The translations under genes and the position numbers were made by a program. The notes below the pieces were generated by a model. It was not told where the DNA came from. It ran no database searches and saw only the letters and a program-made list of their open reading frames with translations. 64,000 nt of DNA, from positions 8,684,101 through 8,748,100 of the forward strand of contig NW_020954548.1 of the NCBI RefSeq assembly GCF_900497805.2. Direction: 5' to 3'. Each line of letters begins with the position of its first letter. The stretch's first letter is position 1. The stretch is from Vombatus ursinus. Its lineage: Eukaryota; Chordata; Mammalia; Diprotodontia; Vombatidae. Positions 40,101 to 52,709 of the stretch are shown piece after piece.

Positions 40101-42134
40101 CTAACCTTCTGTTAACCAGATGGTCTGCTTTCCTCTTGGGACCAAACCATTAAACTTTACTTTATTAAATTCTATCAAAACGTGGGGACAGTTTACAGCA
40201 GAATGTTTGGTTCATCTCCAACAGGGTTGCTAAGATGAAAATGACCTAAAAATAACTGGAATCTCTGCTTCACACCAACAGAGAACAAGATCTTTTGGAG
40301 TAAATATTTAAATGGTCTGCCAGATTCAGTACCATAGCAGTATGAACCACATGGATAGCAACTTATATTGCAAAGTTGCAAGCGCACACATCTCTAGATC
40401 TATATGGACACAACATCTCACCTCTCAACCTCAGGCTTTGGTTAGCATGCTCCCCACTCTAGAATACACTAGGATCAACCAAACTCATTCATCTCCATCA
40501 TTCCCAGACCAAATGCCAGACCTTTGAGGGCGACACGATGACGGTAGGTACTCCAGGCTTCTAGTTAAGGTGTCACCATCAGGCCTTACATGAGTCCTGC
40601 ATCCTAAACCTCTCTATAAAAACATGCCTGGGGGTTATGAAGATAGAAAATACTTTCCATCATCTTTCCATCAGCAGCCAAACACAGACATGCAAAAACG
40701 GGCCATAGGGGAATGGAAGGACAACAGCACAAGTGCTTCCTGGAGGTCATTGGCAGCGATCAAGTGTCGTTTCTGAGGAGCCACAGATGAGTAGTGTGCT
40801 AGAAGCTACTGAGAGTTAGTGAACTTTTCCATTTAGAGATAATATTACCAAAAGCATCTCTGAGCAATAGCTAACATAACCCATCTTCCATGTCTCTAAT
40901 TATATAAATATTTGACAGAGAGAAAAGATAAAATTCTGATACCTGCCTCTCTCTTTTGGTGTGGATGTGAAGCTAATTCTCATCTTATCACAAACTAAAA
41001 AGCGTCTTTTCCACAACAACTTTGGTCCGGCAGAACTTCCTAGCATGTCCAAGATTCAGTTCAATAGTAGTCTATCCACATTACTATTATCAAGGCCATT
41101 CCAGGTTATTGTGATCTCTGATCACCCCTAAGCCCACACTTTGACTGCCATCCCCTTTAGTTTTAGATGGGCCCTTTGGGCATGAAAAATTTCTGATCTG
41201 AAAACAGTCAGATGATATGAATACCAACCAACAAAAAGATGTCTTCTCTTTTTCCATCCTGTTATGTCAGGAAGGGCACAGAATAAGAATGGCATTGACT
41301 TTCAACTGCCATCATTTCAAATGTCAAAGTTTCATAAGGTCATTTAGCTCTGTCCCTCTAGGAAAGTCTGAACTGTAAGAAGAAAAAGCTGCTCATGTCT
41401 TCTTTTTTTAAACCATCCTATTTACAGAACCACCACTTCCTCTACTTCTACCACCACTTTTGCCACCACCAATGTGTCTTTCTGCCAGAGCACACAGGAC
41501 TCAGCTAAGCCCTACCAAAAAAAGTCACTCCACAATCCAAAACATCATTCACCATTCAAGCACACTAAAATTAGCTTACCCACCCCTCAAGATCTCAACA
41601 GACCAGCTGATATTTTGGGGCATTATTAGGAAGATTAAAGAGACAGAGATTATTAAAATAAACATATCTGTGAAGAAGACCAAATCACTTGTAAACAAGA
41701 CTATGTGATAGTAAGGAGGAAACTGGCTCAAAGCTACCTGAGCCAACCAACAAAGGAGGCAACCAACCTCCCATATTGAGAGAGTAAAAAACAACGCTTA
41801 GATGCAAGGAAAGAATAAAATCTATGTATTCATTTACGACAGAATGACACCTTTAAAAAAAAAAAGGAACACCAATATCCTTTCTCCTCCCCTCTCCCCA
41901 AGAAGCCCTAAGGGTTTATGCTTTTTCTAATTTTTCTCCACAATATTCCAGGGAAATAATTTGTAAGGTAAACATGGACTAGATCTATTCATTAAGTAAA
42001 GATGCTTAATACATCAAGGGTACAGAGAGAGAGAACCTCTAAAAGAATCTGAGTTTAAGTAATCAACAAATATATGGATATACATGGGAAAAGGCACAAT
42101 ATAAAAGAGATGATGATAGATGATGATGATTTTA
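40101..42134. other. Unique sequence, no gene recognised
   Basis: It is repeat-poor, and 41440-41475 is a CCACCA-rich patch. The 82-codon frame at 41460-41708 and its antisense at 41576-41794 look like chance. The low repeat density continues from the block to the left. Confidence 0.35.
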
Positions 42135-42235
42135 ATAGCTAGTATTTACATAGAACCTACTATGTGCCAGGCACTTTGCTAAGAACTTTACAATTTTTAT
42201 CTCATTTGATTCCCCACCATAACCCAAATGTCCAC
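42135..42235 (-). mobile_element. MIR-like SINE 3' part
   Basis: 'agctagtatttacatagaac', 'ctactatgtgccaggcactt', 'tgctaagaactttacaattt' and 'ttatctcatttgattcccca' are the reversed MIR tail. Confidence 0.85.
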
Positions 42236-42879
42236 TCTAAGGCCACGGACAAAATCAATAAATAATTAATTCATTATATAATTATTTGAAGAACAATCAC
42301 CGTATAGTGAAAAGATCATGGCACTGCTTGAGGTTAGGAGGTGAGATTTTAGGAGATCTTTAAAGGACTTTTCACCAAATCCTAAATTTCCACTCAGAAT
42401 TTCCATTCAGAAATTTTAAGTGTCATCAAGAAAGGATTTTGCACTTATGGCTGTAAATTTGTTGTGTGTGCCACCTATATAATGAAATTGTATGTAATTG
42501 TTATTTGTTAATTACCTTACCTGCCCAGCACACGTGCAAAAGGAAGGAGCAGCTTTCTTCCACTGATCCTAGAGCACGGATTCCTCCCACCCAATTTCCT
42601 TTAAATATTGTCTGCTCTCAATTAACAGGGCCTCACCAAACTTAAGGACACACCAAAGTTAACTGGAAGGGCTATCCTCCCAGACCCTTCCCCACGCAGA
42701 GAGACCCCTGAGCAGGACACCACAGAGACACCAGGAATTACCAAGCGGGGGCAGTCCCACAGTCTTCTCGCTTACCACTGCAGCTCAGGTCCTTGGGTCA
42801 TTCTCAGTGCCTCACCCAGACCACCCTAGTACATGGCATGGGGAAAGTGTGTGTGGGGGGTCATAAGATCAAAGAATCA
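42236..42879. other. Unique sequence, no gene recognised
   Basis: Ordinary composition, rising in GC toward 42700. A G-rich patch lies at 42850-42860. No repeat is identified. Confidence 0.35.
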
Positions 42880-43260
42880 AAGCCCTCCTTGCAGTTGACT
42901 CCCTAGCCGAATTAACATGCTGCCGGGTTGCAAGGCTGCTGCAGCGGAAGCACCGAGAACCACCGCGCAACTACACCTGCTCCTTCCTGCCCCCCTCCCA
43001 AGTCTCTGCGTAGTTATTTCGCGTGCGCTCACGCTAGTTTTCTCCAGGCGGCTCAGTGGCATGAAGAGTGGCCAGCCAGTGTGCAAATGTTTTAGTGCCT
43101 CATTTTCCACCAATGACTGCATAGAGAAGAGAGAAGGCTGCCAAATAAGAATCTGGCCCAGTGAATCATGGTGTCACCTTAACAGCCTCACTTTTAATAT
43201 AGGTGGCTGTTTGTATTTCCTAGAAATCATTTGTTCCATTTGATAGGTAAACAGCAAATT
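42880..43260. promoter_or_regulatory. Small CpG cluster plus AT-rich conserved-looking flank
   Basis: About 12 CpG lie in 42905-43052, including 'accgcgcaac', 'ttcgcgtgcgctcacgc' and 'ccaggcggctc', while most of the window is CpG-poor. The right flank holds 'gtaaacagcaaattattatt'. Such clusters mark minor promoters or unmethylated enhancers in mammals. No TATA box or frame decides between these. Confidence 0.35.
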
Positions 43261-43334
43261 ATTATTTGCTTCTTTTTATGGCAGAACAAACTGGCCACTG
43301 TTCCCAAATGTAGTCTTGCCTTCTAAGTCTTAAA

Positions 43335-43520
43335 ATGGTTTATTTGTTCACTCATTCAATAATTAAGCACCTACTGTGTGAAGAATGTGCCAGGTACTGG
43401 CAGGGGGAAAAAAAAAGTTTAGATAACATTGGTTGCTGCCTTATAGAACTTAAAGAGTCTACTAAGGCGAGGAGACATAAGCACATGTAATTACAATATA
43501 CAATATTGCATGATAAGTAG
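43335..43520 (-). mobile_element. LINE-2 3' end
   Basis: 'tgttcactcattcaataatt', 'aagcacctactgtgtgaaga', 'atgtgccaggtactggcag' and 'gttgctgccttatagaactt' in reversed L2 order. Confidence 0.82.
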
Positions 43521-43564
43521 ATTAGAGACATGCAAAATGCTATGTGAAAGCAAATGAGGAAGGT

Positions 43565-43705
43565 CATTCTCTTTCATTCACTTATTCAACAAGCATTTAT
43601 TAAGCATCTCTGCTAGGCACCAGTGGAGAAACAATGATGTTTCAGATATAGTCACTGCCCTTGGGGATCTTAGTGTATCCAAATATTGGCAGACAGGGAA
43701 ATTAA
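43565..43705 (-). mobile_element. LINE-2 3' end, second adjacent copy
   Basis: 'attcacttattcaacaagca', 'tttattaagcatctctgcta', 'ggcaccagtggagaaac' and 'gtcactgcccttggggatct'. Same orientation as the previous copy. Confidence 0.85.
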
Positions 43706-43714
43706 GAATCATAG

Positions 43715-43932
43715 AGGTATAGTGTGGCAAAAGTCCTGGGTTTGGATTTGGGCTCACATAAGTCTTATACAGAAGCGATGTTACCCTGGGAAATTCTCTG
43801 ACCCCCAGTTTCCTCTTCTCTGAAATGGCATCTTCCTCACCAGGTAGTTTTGGGGATCAAATGAAATAACACAAAGAAAATGCTTTGCGAGGTTTAAAAT
43901 GCTATGTAAATGTGAGCTGTTACTACAGTACA
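43715..43932 (+). mobile_element. MIR3/Ther-2-like SINE
   Basis: 'agtcctgggtttggatttgg', 'ccccagtttcctcttctctg', 'gtagttttggggatcaaatg', 'aaaatgctttgcgaggttta' and 'aaatgctatgtaaatgtgag'. Confidence 0.82.
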
Positions 43933-44439
43933 CACACAAATATACAATAGTGTATAATACCTACAGTGAAGAATAGAATATGAGAGGAGAGCATTCCATA
44001 AAAAGGAATGGGGTGTGGAAGAGCAGATCACTTTCAATAGAGAAACCAGTCAATAACAGATTTTCTCTTTTTTTAGTTTTATGGCCACTGTGGCTAGAGG
44101 TCAGAGGAGAGACCTATTTATAGATTTATTAATAACCATATTTGCCCTCTGAAGACTTTCTAAAGCCATTCTCTCAACCTAGCTAATTGTTTTAACTTGT
44201 GGGACGCTGGGGGTTTTTGTTTTTGTTTTGTTTTTGTTTTATTTTTTTGGTAACACATAATATCCTGGATCACAGCCAAGATAAATTCACCTCTCACCTT
44301 TCTACTGAAGAAGGAAAAAAAATTAAGGGAGGATAGCAAGAGAGAAAAAAGAATAGATACAAACATTTTAGAAAGTATAGAATTCAGATGCTCTCCTAAG
44401 CAAAATCTCTAGCATTTACTTACCTATTTCAGCATCAAT
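43933..44439. other. Unique sequence, no gene recognised
   Basis: 44216-44246 is a GTTTTT-rich patch. No repeat family or exon is recognised. Confidence 0.35.
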
Positions 44440-44760
44440 TTTGATTCTTGGAGCTGCTGTCTGGAAACAAGGTTATGAAAATGATCGTGTAGCAGCCATT
44501 GAACAATCACAAGCTAATTAAACGGGTGGCCTAGATTATCTTATTTTTCCACTAATAAATCGTATAACATGTAACACTTGATAATTTCAGGACCTGTAGG
44601 TGAAACTGATTACTCACAAGCTAATGACACCTGTCAGAGAAGGGAATGGGTGAATGTCCTGAAACACTTGAACTGGCTAAAGAGCAAGTATGGATTTCAG
44701 CTATAGCTGACATCTGTTCCTACACACCTCTTCATCTCTTAAGCTAAATAAAATTACTAA
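44440..44760. promoter_or_regulatory. Candidate enhancer-like conserved block
   Basis: The 12-mer 'tcacaagctaat' occurs exactly twice (44507-44518 and 44614-44625), each time holding a TAAT homeodomain core. The first copy continues to 'taattaa'. GATTA and TAATAA words and a CACCTG E-box (44629-44634) lie between and after. There is no transposon signature. The regulatory role is inferred. Confidence 0.35.
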
Positions 44761-45229
44761 GTTGAAGGCCAGAATGAAAGAGAGACTGGAACTCAAGGTG
44801 ATAACTTTCATTCAAGTAGAAGGGGAAAATTCTGCTTTCTTAAGCTGTGTGATATTTTATGTGATGCACAACATGTCACTTTTTGCAAAACAATGGAATG
44901 TACCTTTTAAGGGATACAGGAAGCTTAAATTTCCACAGGAAAATTGAAAGGAAGAGTTCAATTTTTCTATAAGTCCCCTGACGTGCCAGCTCCTTTTCTG
45001 AGTCAAAGTATGATACTTTTAATAGCACAAAATGAAAATCCACATATCTTAACTTTTGTGGACAACCTTGAAGATGATTGTACACTAATTATACTGGCTT
45101 GGATCTCAAATCAAAGATTCCATTCCCAATTAGAATTCTATTCATCCAAACAGAGATATTATGATGTAGGTCCTCTAATAGAGGTCTAAATGAAATTATA
45201 ACTGAGAGTGTCCCATGTGGATTTCACTT
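44761..45229. other. Unique sequence, no gene recognised
   Basis: Several frames of 60-80 codons overlap on both strands, with no family match. No repeat is seen. Confidence 0.3.
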
Positions 45230-46085
45230 CTTGGTGGGGTACAGAGGTCATTACTTTGCTCCTAAACCCTTCACTGCTGCTGTGTAGGGCACCACCATCC
45301 TTCCAATCATCCAGGTTTGGGACCTCAGTATCATCCTCACCATCCTTACCATTTGTTACTCTCACTCACCTCATATATACAATTAATTGTCAAATCTTGT
45401 CCTTTCAAACTCTATAACATTATTCATATATGACCCCCATCTCGTCACTCACTCAACTACCGCCTTAGTTCAAGCCCTCATTGACTTTTCTGAATTGGTG
45501 AAGTCAAGTCCTGCTAAATGGTCTCCCTACCTCAAACCTCTCCTCACTCCAGTTTTTCTTCCACCCACCTGCCAAACTGATTTTCCTGAGCTCAGAACTG
45601 ACCATATCACCCCTCCTACTTAATAAACTCCAGTGGTTCTCTATTACCTCTAGGATCAGATACCAACTCTCTTGCTTGGCATTTAAAGGTCTTCACAAAC
45701 TGGCCTCTTCCTACCTTTCAATTCTTTTCACACATTACTCCCCTCCACACACTCTGCCTTTTAGTCATACTGTCCTATTTGCTGTTCCTCACACACAACA
45801 CTCCATCTCCTATTCCAGCCTTTGTAGTGACTTTCTCCTCACCTCAACACCTTGAGAATCCTTAAAGACTCAGTTCATGCCACCCGAAGAACTATTTTGG
45901 GTCTCTCCCCCCATTGATAACACCTTACTTTATAAATTGCCTTCCATTTACTCTACTTTTATCTTTTATGTACTTGTAAACATTAGAACATAAGCTTTGT
46001 GAAGGCAGGGGGCTTTTTTTGTCTCCACACTTAGCATAGTGCCTGGTACATAGCAGAACTTTACCACATGCTTGGTGAGTGAGTT
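45230..46085 (+). mobile_element. LINE-2, 3' 850 bp
   Basis: 'gtcaagtcctgctaaatggt', 'cacccacctgccaaactgat', 'actccagtggttctctatta', 'aggtcttcacaaactggcct', 'tgctgttcctcacacacaac', 'catgccacccgaagaactat', 'cttagcatagtgcctggtac' and the end 'atagcagaactttaccacat' run in the L2 order. It is the longest L2 piece in the window, with no intact frame. Confidence 0.9.
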
Positions 46086-46374
46086 CATGAGCGAGTGAAA
46101 ACTCCCTCAGAGGCCCAGTTGGTGCCAACAGTCTCCACATCAGGTCAGTGCAGACAGTTAGAACTTACAGATCAAGTCCACTGAAACTAGGACTACTGAT
46201 TAAAGTGGTATTAATAATCAATTTCACCATCTCTGCCACAGTTACCTAGTTCTAACAAGCTTCAGCAAAGCCCTGTTTCACCCTCTTTTGCCTGTGAATA
46301 GTTGTCCTTTTGAAGCTTTTTCCCAACCACAATAGCCATTGTCTAAGGAAACTTCTTAATGTGAGAATTAGACA

Positions 46375-46412
46375 CTAAAGAAGGGAAAGGAAGGGAAAGG
46401 AAGGGAAGGGGA
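46375..46412 (+). repeat. (GGGAAAGGAA)n short purine repeat
   Basis: Three to four imperfect units of 'agggaaagga'. Confidence 0.85.
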
Positions 46413-46414
46413 AA

Positions 46415-46668
46415 AGCACTTCTAAAGCACCTATTATTTTCCAGTCACTGTGCTAAGCAATTTGCAAATATTATCTCATATGATCCTGACAATAATCTGA
46501 AAGGTTGATGCTGTTAGTATCCCCATTTTACAGTTGAGGAAACTGAGGCAGACAGAGGTTAAGTGACTTGCCCAGTGTCACAAAACTAGGAAGTATTTGA
46601 GACTGGATTTGAACTCAGGTCTTCCTCACTCCCACCTCATTACTCCATCCACTGTCACCTAGCTGACT
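46415..46668 (-). mobile_element. MIR-like SINE, nearly complete
   Basis: 'aaagcacctattattttcca', 'tattatctcatatgatcctg', 'ttacagttgaggaaactgag', 'gttaagtgacttgcccagtg', 'gatttgaactcaggtcttcc', and the head ends 'ccactgtcacctagctga'. Well preserved. Confidence 0.92.
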
Positions 46669-48949
46669 CAACACTAATGTATACTATCAAAAACTACATT
46701 ACAAAGAGACTATCTCTGGAAGTCTTAAGCAGGGAAAGAAGATCTGGTAGATTTTCATTTATCTAGACTCATTCTCGATTTAAGGCTACAATTGAATATA
46801 AACTGAAAACTCAAAGTTTTTCCCAAGCTTAAGATTCATGAACTGTCAGCAGGCCCCAGGCCCAGTAGCATTTTTATCTATCAGTGACTTACTAGAAGGT
46901 CATTTCCTTAAGGTTCTATCATTTCCCATACAGCCTATTGTCCTACCTACTGAACTGGTGACTTTTTAATAGTAATAGCTCCTCTAGTGTGAAAAGAATT
47001 GTAAAGTTTCCCAGAGAAACAGATAAAAACCAAGATGCTGGAGTTGTTGTGACCATGATCTTGTCATAGCATTTCAATGCTAGAGGTTCACAACTTCAAA
47101 AGTCTTGAACCATTTTTGAAATGGACCTTTAGTTGATAGAACTAGTTTCTATCACTGAATTCCACTTTGAAAGGAAATATTTGAAACTATTTCCTTGTTG
47201 ACCCTAATCATCCCCAACCTAGATCACCAAGAATTACAAGAGCAGGAGGAGTTATAAGTTTTAATGGTATACCACATAAGGGTATGTTTTTGCCAGTGCA
47301 CACAAAATTTGGAGTTCAAAAGTTACATTTATTATGGATGGAATGACTCAGAGTATATCTCTATATTACAATATACAGTTTTATTGCATATTGTTCCTCT
47401 CTAACTTGGCTCCAGTATGGTATCATCTTACTGCACACATCACCTTCATAGCACAGAACAGTAAAATGAGGCATTTTTCAGTAACCACATATTGTCAAGC
47501 TATGCTAAAATGATTGAGCCTGCATCTTACATAAATTCATCTACCTATAAGCTATAACCACTTTATATTAATCTACTTATCTATAACCATACAGGATTAG
47601 AGCTCGAAGTGGCCTGAGACATCATCAAGTCCTGATACATTATAACTTATTTTTCAATATGTTAAGGTTTCCTTCAAAATCACTGGAATTTGTTCGATCA
47701 CTTTGGAATTCACCTTCAGAAATCACTGAAAAAACTCAGGTTTAAGTATGCCCTAAGTACACTGTTTAGGTGTACTCACCACAATGGAACTGAGAGAAGA
47801 TTATTATCAACCCTGAATAACTAAATCTAGCTCAAATCCCTCTTTCATCAAAAGGGTCCACTGGGGTCTGCTGGCATTCGGTTCAGTAGGTTAAACTCAA
47901 GACTTCCTGAAGGTCTAGGTGGTTGGCAGAACTTTTCAGTTATGTAATCAAATTTACTCTCCTTCTAGACAGTGTTCTTATCCAGTGTTAGGAAACAGGA
48001 GATTCCTGGAACTGACAATGGTCAATTGATAGCAGAAGAAAAGAGGGAAAAAAATCCCATAGCTGAACTTTGACATTCAAATTATAATGAGCCCTTCCAT
48101 AAGTATTCCTTTCCTAGTTGTAGTTACTAAATACTAAATTAAAGTCTTTTGGAAATGAACTGACTTTATTCAAAAGCTCAAATGACTTACTCTACAGACA
48201 TACTTACACATTCTCTATCTGATTTTTAAGCTTTTATCATCTTAAGGCTATGACCTGATATAAGGAATTTTAGGATAGGCTTATAATTGCCTAGATCTAA
48301 TATTGGCAGAGCAGACACTAAGCAATCACATAATGGACACTTGATCCCACTGGTCAGCATAATAACTGAAAGTCTTGGACACAACATATTAATATATGAC
48401 AGAATTGGATTGACCAGCCAATCAGTGATCAATGCATTGCTTAACATGAAGCCATAGCAAGTCATCTGACCCCAAACTAGGTGAACTAGTGACAGCATGT
48501 ACACACTGTCTCCTCTTCTCCTTTTTGTTGTAATCCAGTGGCCTCCTCTTTTCTTCTTTCTCTTTTTTTCCCCCTATTTCTCCTCAGTGTTGGTAAAGAA
48601 AGCCCCATGGATAGCTTCAAAGACAGAACTATCACATTTTCAATCCATTAATAATGCAGCTATTTTCTACTGTGCTCCATTCTCCACTTCATCTATTTCT
48701 AAGGAGCTGTCACCTTTCTAATTTCCATTCAGACCTATTTAACCGATTGATACAGCCTATCCCTTTTCCTCATCACAGTTCCTATTTGTAACCACCTCCT
48801 CCTCATATAATGTGGACTTCAAATCCAACATTCTTTTTAGCAATAGAAGATGAGATATAAAGAATATGGGCACAGTCATCAATCTCACCATTCCTTTTTT
48901 TTATTTCTCCCTGCCTTTGCTAATTCTGTTACCCCTTGCCTAGGATATG
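46669..48949. other. Unique sequence, one possible worn SINE
   Basis: 47594-47655 ('aggattagagctcgaagtgg', 'cctgagacatcatcaagtcc') may be a worn minus-strand SINE end. The rest is AT-rich and single-copy-looking. No exon is seen. Confidence 0.35.
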
Positions 48950-49290
48950 CTTTTCTGAAGGTTGAAGTCCATCCCTGAGACTCTTCTTTCAAGGCCTTTC
49001 CTCCCTGAAGCCTTTACCTAATATGTCCACATCCCACCCACCCTACTCCACACTCCCAGGTTAAAATAATCTGTCCATCCTCCATTTATCAAACACTTTC
49101 TCTGGTCTGGTTTTGTTCTTCTCCCTCTCCTCTGTACAACTGTTATTAGTGTGCTAGTTCACCAATATCCCCATTAGGTTAAATGTTCCTTGAGTGAAAA
49201 GCTTGTGAAATACTGTTCTTCGTATCCCCTTCACCTACTGTAGGCTCAGTGCTGAGCACATAGTAGGTGGCTAACTGAATTTCACATGTC
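48950..49290 (+). mobile_element. LINE-2 3' end
   Basis: 'tcttctttcaaggcctttcc', 'tccctgaagcctttacctaa', 'ttaggttaaatgttccttga', 'ctcagtgctgagcacatagt' and 'aggtggctaactgaattt' follow L2. Confidence 0.8.
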
Positions 49291-50829
49291 AAAGTTAAAA
49301 GTACCCTCTTTCACTGCCCTATCTTTACCTTTAGAGCAAGCACCACTTTCTCTTTTTTTCCTGTAGGCTCTTTCCAGTACACAGACCTCTTTAGCTTTGT
49401 CTTGTGAATCATTCCACTGCCTCTTTTCTCCTTCTTTCCTTCCCACCTTGCCAGGCAATCTCTTATTACCAGCAAATTTCCACTACATAATTATGGCATG
49501 CTTTAGCCTACTTTTCTGTTTGCTTAACAGCCCTGCCTATTTTCTACTTGCTCGGATGCTACTGTTTGCATTTCTGACCGCCTAATCCAAGTATCCTTTC
49601 AAGGCCTAACTTCCCCTACCATGATAGCAGCTGGAGCCCTAATTCACAGGTCCCTTCCAAAGCTTTTCATTAGCAATAGAAATGAGATGGTTTAGAAACC
49701 CATTTCTTAACCTGCAGGTGAGTACTAGAACCTTTGTGTAGCAAACATCTTTCAAGGATCCCACATTGTGCCACTGATCAATTATTTTCTTAGTAATAAG
49801 CACAATGTTATGGGTACATTTGCAGTGTTAACGGGGAGAACTCTCACTTGTGAGAAATCACCCACAAGCCAGCTGAAGTAAGAGGCACTCCACTGACATT
49901 TGGAAAACCAAACAATCATAGTTTTACCTTCTTTATCCTCAATTGTGAAAGGAGAAAAAAGTTCCAAAAGTGGAAGGCTTCAACTGTGTTCTGGTTAAAC
50001 TGGCCAGACAAGGGCTTATAGGGCTTTTGGGGCCCTCACCAGCTGCACCCCCCCTCCTCACAGTGGATAAGCCTCTCCACAAATCCTTGGCTTAATTACT
50101 TTTGACACAGTTGTCTAGATTGAGCTTCCAATTCCCTTTGTCCTCCAACCCTTCTGAATCCACGGAAGTCTTTGCCTCCTCACCTGGAGCAAATGTTTCC
50201 TACTCTGTCCCTGATCTCATATTTTTATGAAGATACAGAATGATCCTGATATGTTTTAGGAACCAGTTCCTGTTTCTAATAGTGTTCTCTCTACTACGGA
50301 ATGCAGCACAATTCTTGCTCTCTTTGAAAAAGAAAAAAAAAAAGGAGTGAATTGTGTGTACCTAACCAGGTTTTTTAAAAATCCCCCTTGAGAGTAGCAC
50401 TCTTCATCTTTGGAAGCTCCAGAAATTTCCCCAACCCAATTCATATTTAATCACACCCTGTCCCTCCACAGTAGGCTCTGCTTTTGGGGACGAGGCTGGG
50501 GTAAGAAGTTAGCAGGCATCACAGATGTATTTTATTAATATCCAGGAGCAACATGAAGTGAACTGAACAAGCAAACAGATGAAAGCTAGGAAATCAATAC
50601 CAAATGCCCATGACCTTGGAAAAAAAAAGAAAGAAACCTTCACTCCAAGTATAACTTAAGAATTTCTCCATCTAGCAATTAGACAAGAACATTTTAATGA
50701 CATCAATTACTTGTTTACCTCAAATGGTGGACAACAATTTCATTGGTGACAATATTTGTGGTTTTTGTTAGAAATTATATAAAGTGAGAACAACCACTTC
50801 AACATTTCATTCAATATTACTGTAGAATA
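49291..50829. other. Unique sequence, no gene recognised
   Basis: Pyrimidine-rich at 49330-49460. No repeat family is recognised. 50040-50060 is C-rich. Confidence 0.35.
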
Positions 50830-50965
50830 CACTCTTCTTCCACTCTTTTCCCCACAAAAGTAAACTCCTTGAGAGCAGAACAGTTTCCATTTTTATCTCT
50901 GTAAGACTAGTGCCTAGCCCAGTACTGGATACACAGTAGTCCTTAACAGATACCTTATTGAATTG
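50830..50965 (+). mobile_element. LINE-2 3' end
   Basis: 'gtaaactccttgagagcaga', 'agactagtgcctagcccagt', 'actggatacacagtagtcct' and 'taacagataccttattgaat'. Confidence 0.82.
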
Positions 50966-51173
50966 AAAACTAAGTAGCCAACAAATTTGTTGAATACTGA
51001 CCCTAAAAAAAAGTCATTATGTTGGTACTATTTATAATTATAAGATAATCACTTATAATTTCATCCACATTTCCTTCGATGGACAAAATATGTTAGAAAG
51101 AAAAAAATGACCAAGCTTCAAATTTTATGGTAGTTCCAAAATTGAAAATGTGAACTCAAAACTATTCCATCTG

Positions 51174-51208
<35 letters not shown>

Positions 51209-52576
51209 CATTTACGTATGTGCTGTCTTCCAGATACAAGGGAACAAAAGAATTTTAAAAGGTTTCAAATAAGCTCCAAGGATCATGTGAATTCTTATAT
51301 ATCAAAGTTCTCTCTTCTTGAAGAAAACATCTCCTATTGGCCTTTATCCCTAAGACAATACAACTTGTGATCATTATCTTCTGCCCTACCATCTCCCTAT
51401 CCCTTTTTATTATTATTTTTTCTTCCTCCAGCACTGGCATACAAACCATGCTGTTTTAACTTCTTTCCTGTTCTCCCAGTTCTTCTGGAACATTTTATTT
51501 TCGACAGTCAACTCATTTGGAGAAGTGCCATAGTGAGGTTCAACTGTTTACACTGTTAACTGTATCTCTGCCAGAAGCTCAGGGGTCCTGCGCTACCTTT
51601 TTCAATTTCCCTCTTGGATTAGACATTTTTTGCTCTCACTCTGAAATACTTTAAAATGTTAAAAAAAATTCTCAACACTTCATTCCCTGTTGCTTTGAAA
51701 ATTACTTTCACTTACTGAAAAGTAAAAACAAATAGAAACCCATTTTGCACTCTCAAGACTCTTGCTTGTGTCCCATGGGCTCCAGTTCAAAACTCTGCTC
51801 TATGCTGATGAGTCCTTTTAAGGATAATCTATTGTGTTGCCACACATAGGGAAAATGCATGGCTACCCATTAATATACTACAGAGAACTGACCACTTAGA
51901 AAATGTGTGGAGGATACATTTTTGGATGGGTATCTAATTTTGGAAAAGCACCAACAATTATATTAAACTTCATTAACTCTCTCCATCAGTATTACAAAAT
52001 GGTATCACAGAAAGAAGCCAATTTTAATCTGTGCTATTTCAAAAATAGATCCTCAGAATACAATTATCAATGTTCATGTCTTGTAAAAGGGTAACCAAAT
52101 TTTACAAAGGCATCACCACACATTTCATCATCATCACTGATGAAATTTCTATAGATCCTTAAGTTTTACAGTGTTTTCTAGATACTATCTTATTTATCTC
52201 AAATATTTCAAAGTTTGAAAGGATTCCCTAGCACCAGATAATAGAAATGGAAAGCCAAGTAGAACACTTCAAAGAAAAAGCCTATACAACTCAAAGGAAC
52301 TTAAAGGCTATTGAAATGGACCAAACAACTACTCAGAGAAGTTTCTCTTCTGTCAGAGGAACAAGTTTTAGTCAACAGGTTTGCAACACTTTAAATTAAA
52401 CTAAGAAGATCAATAGTTGTGTCCCATTAGTGGTACAGAGTTCCTCACAGAGCTATTGAATTTTTAAGTGGTTAGTTGTTTCTGGGTTTAAAGGAATGAT
52501 TGATAAATTAGGTATGCAATATTCACCAATCACACAGTGTACATCTTCTAGTTATTAAAAAGCAAACACATTTAGA
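50966..52576. other. Unique AT-rich sequence
   Basis: It includes the GT repeat at 51175-51205. 52130-52200 faintly resembles a reversed MIR3 tail ('ttaagttttacagtgttttc'). No exon is seen. Confidence 0.3.
51175..51205 (+). repeat. (GT)n microsatellite
   Basis: About 15 uninterrupted GT units. Confidence 0.97.
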
Positions 52577-52598
52577 CTCTCTCTCTCTCTCTCTCTGA
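52577..52598 (+). repeat. (CT)n microsatellite
   Basis: Ten to eleven CT units. Confidence 0.9.
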
Positions 52599-52709
52599 CT
52601 AAATCAACTTCACATTGTTGGAACAAAGCTAGATGTGTTTTTTTGTCCATCATCCAAAAACCTCTCTAGTAAGTAGCCTAGTCTGCTTTCTAGATTTCAG
52701 ATTTCAAGA

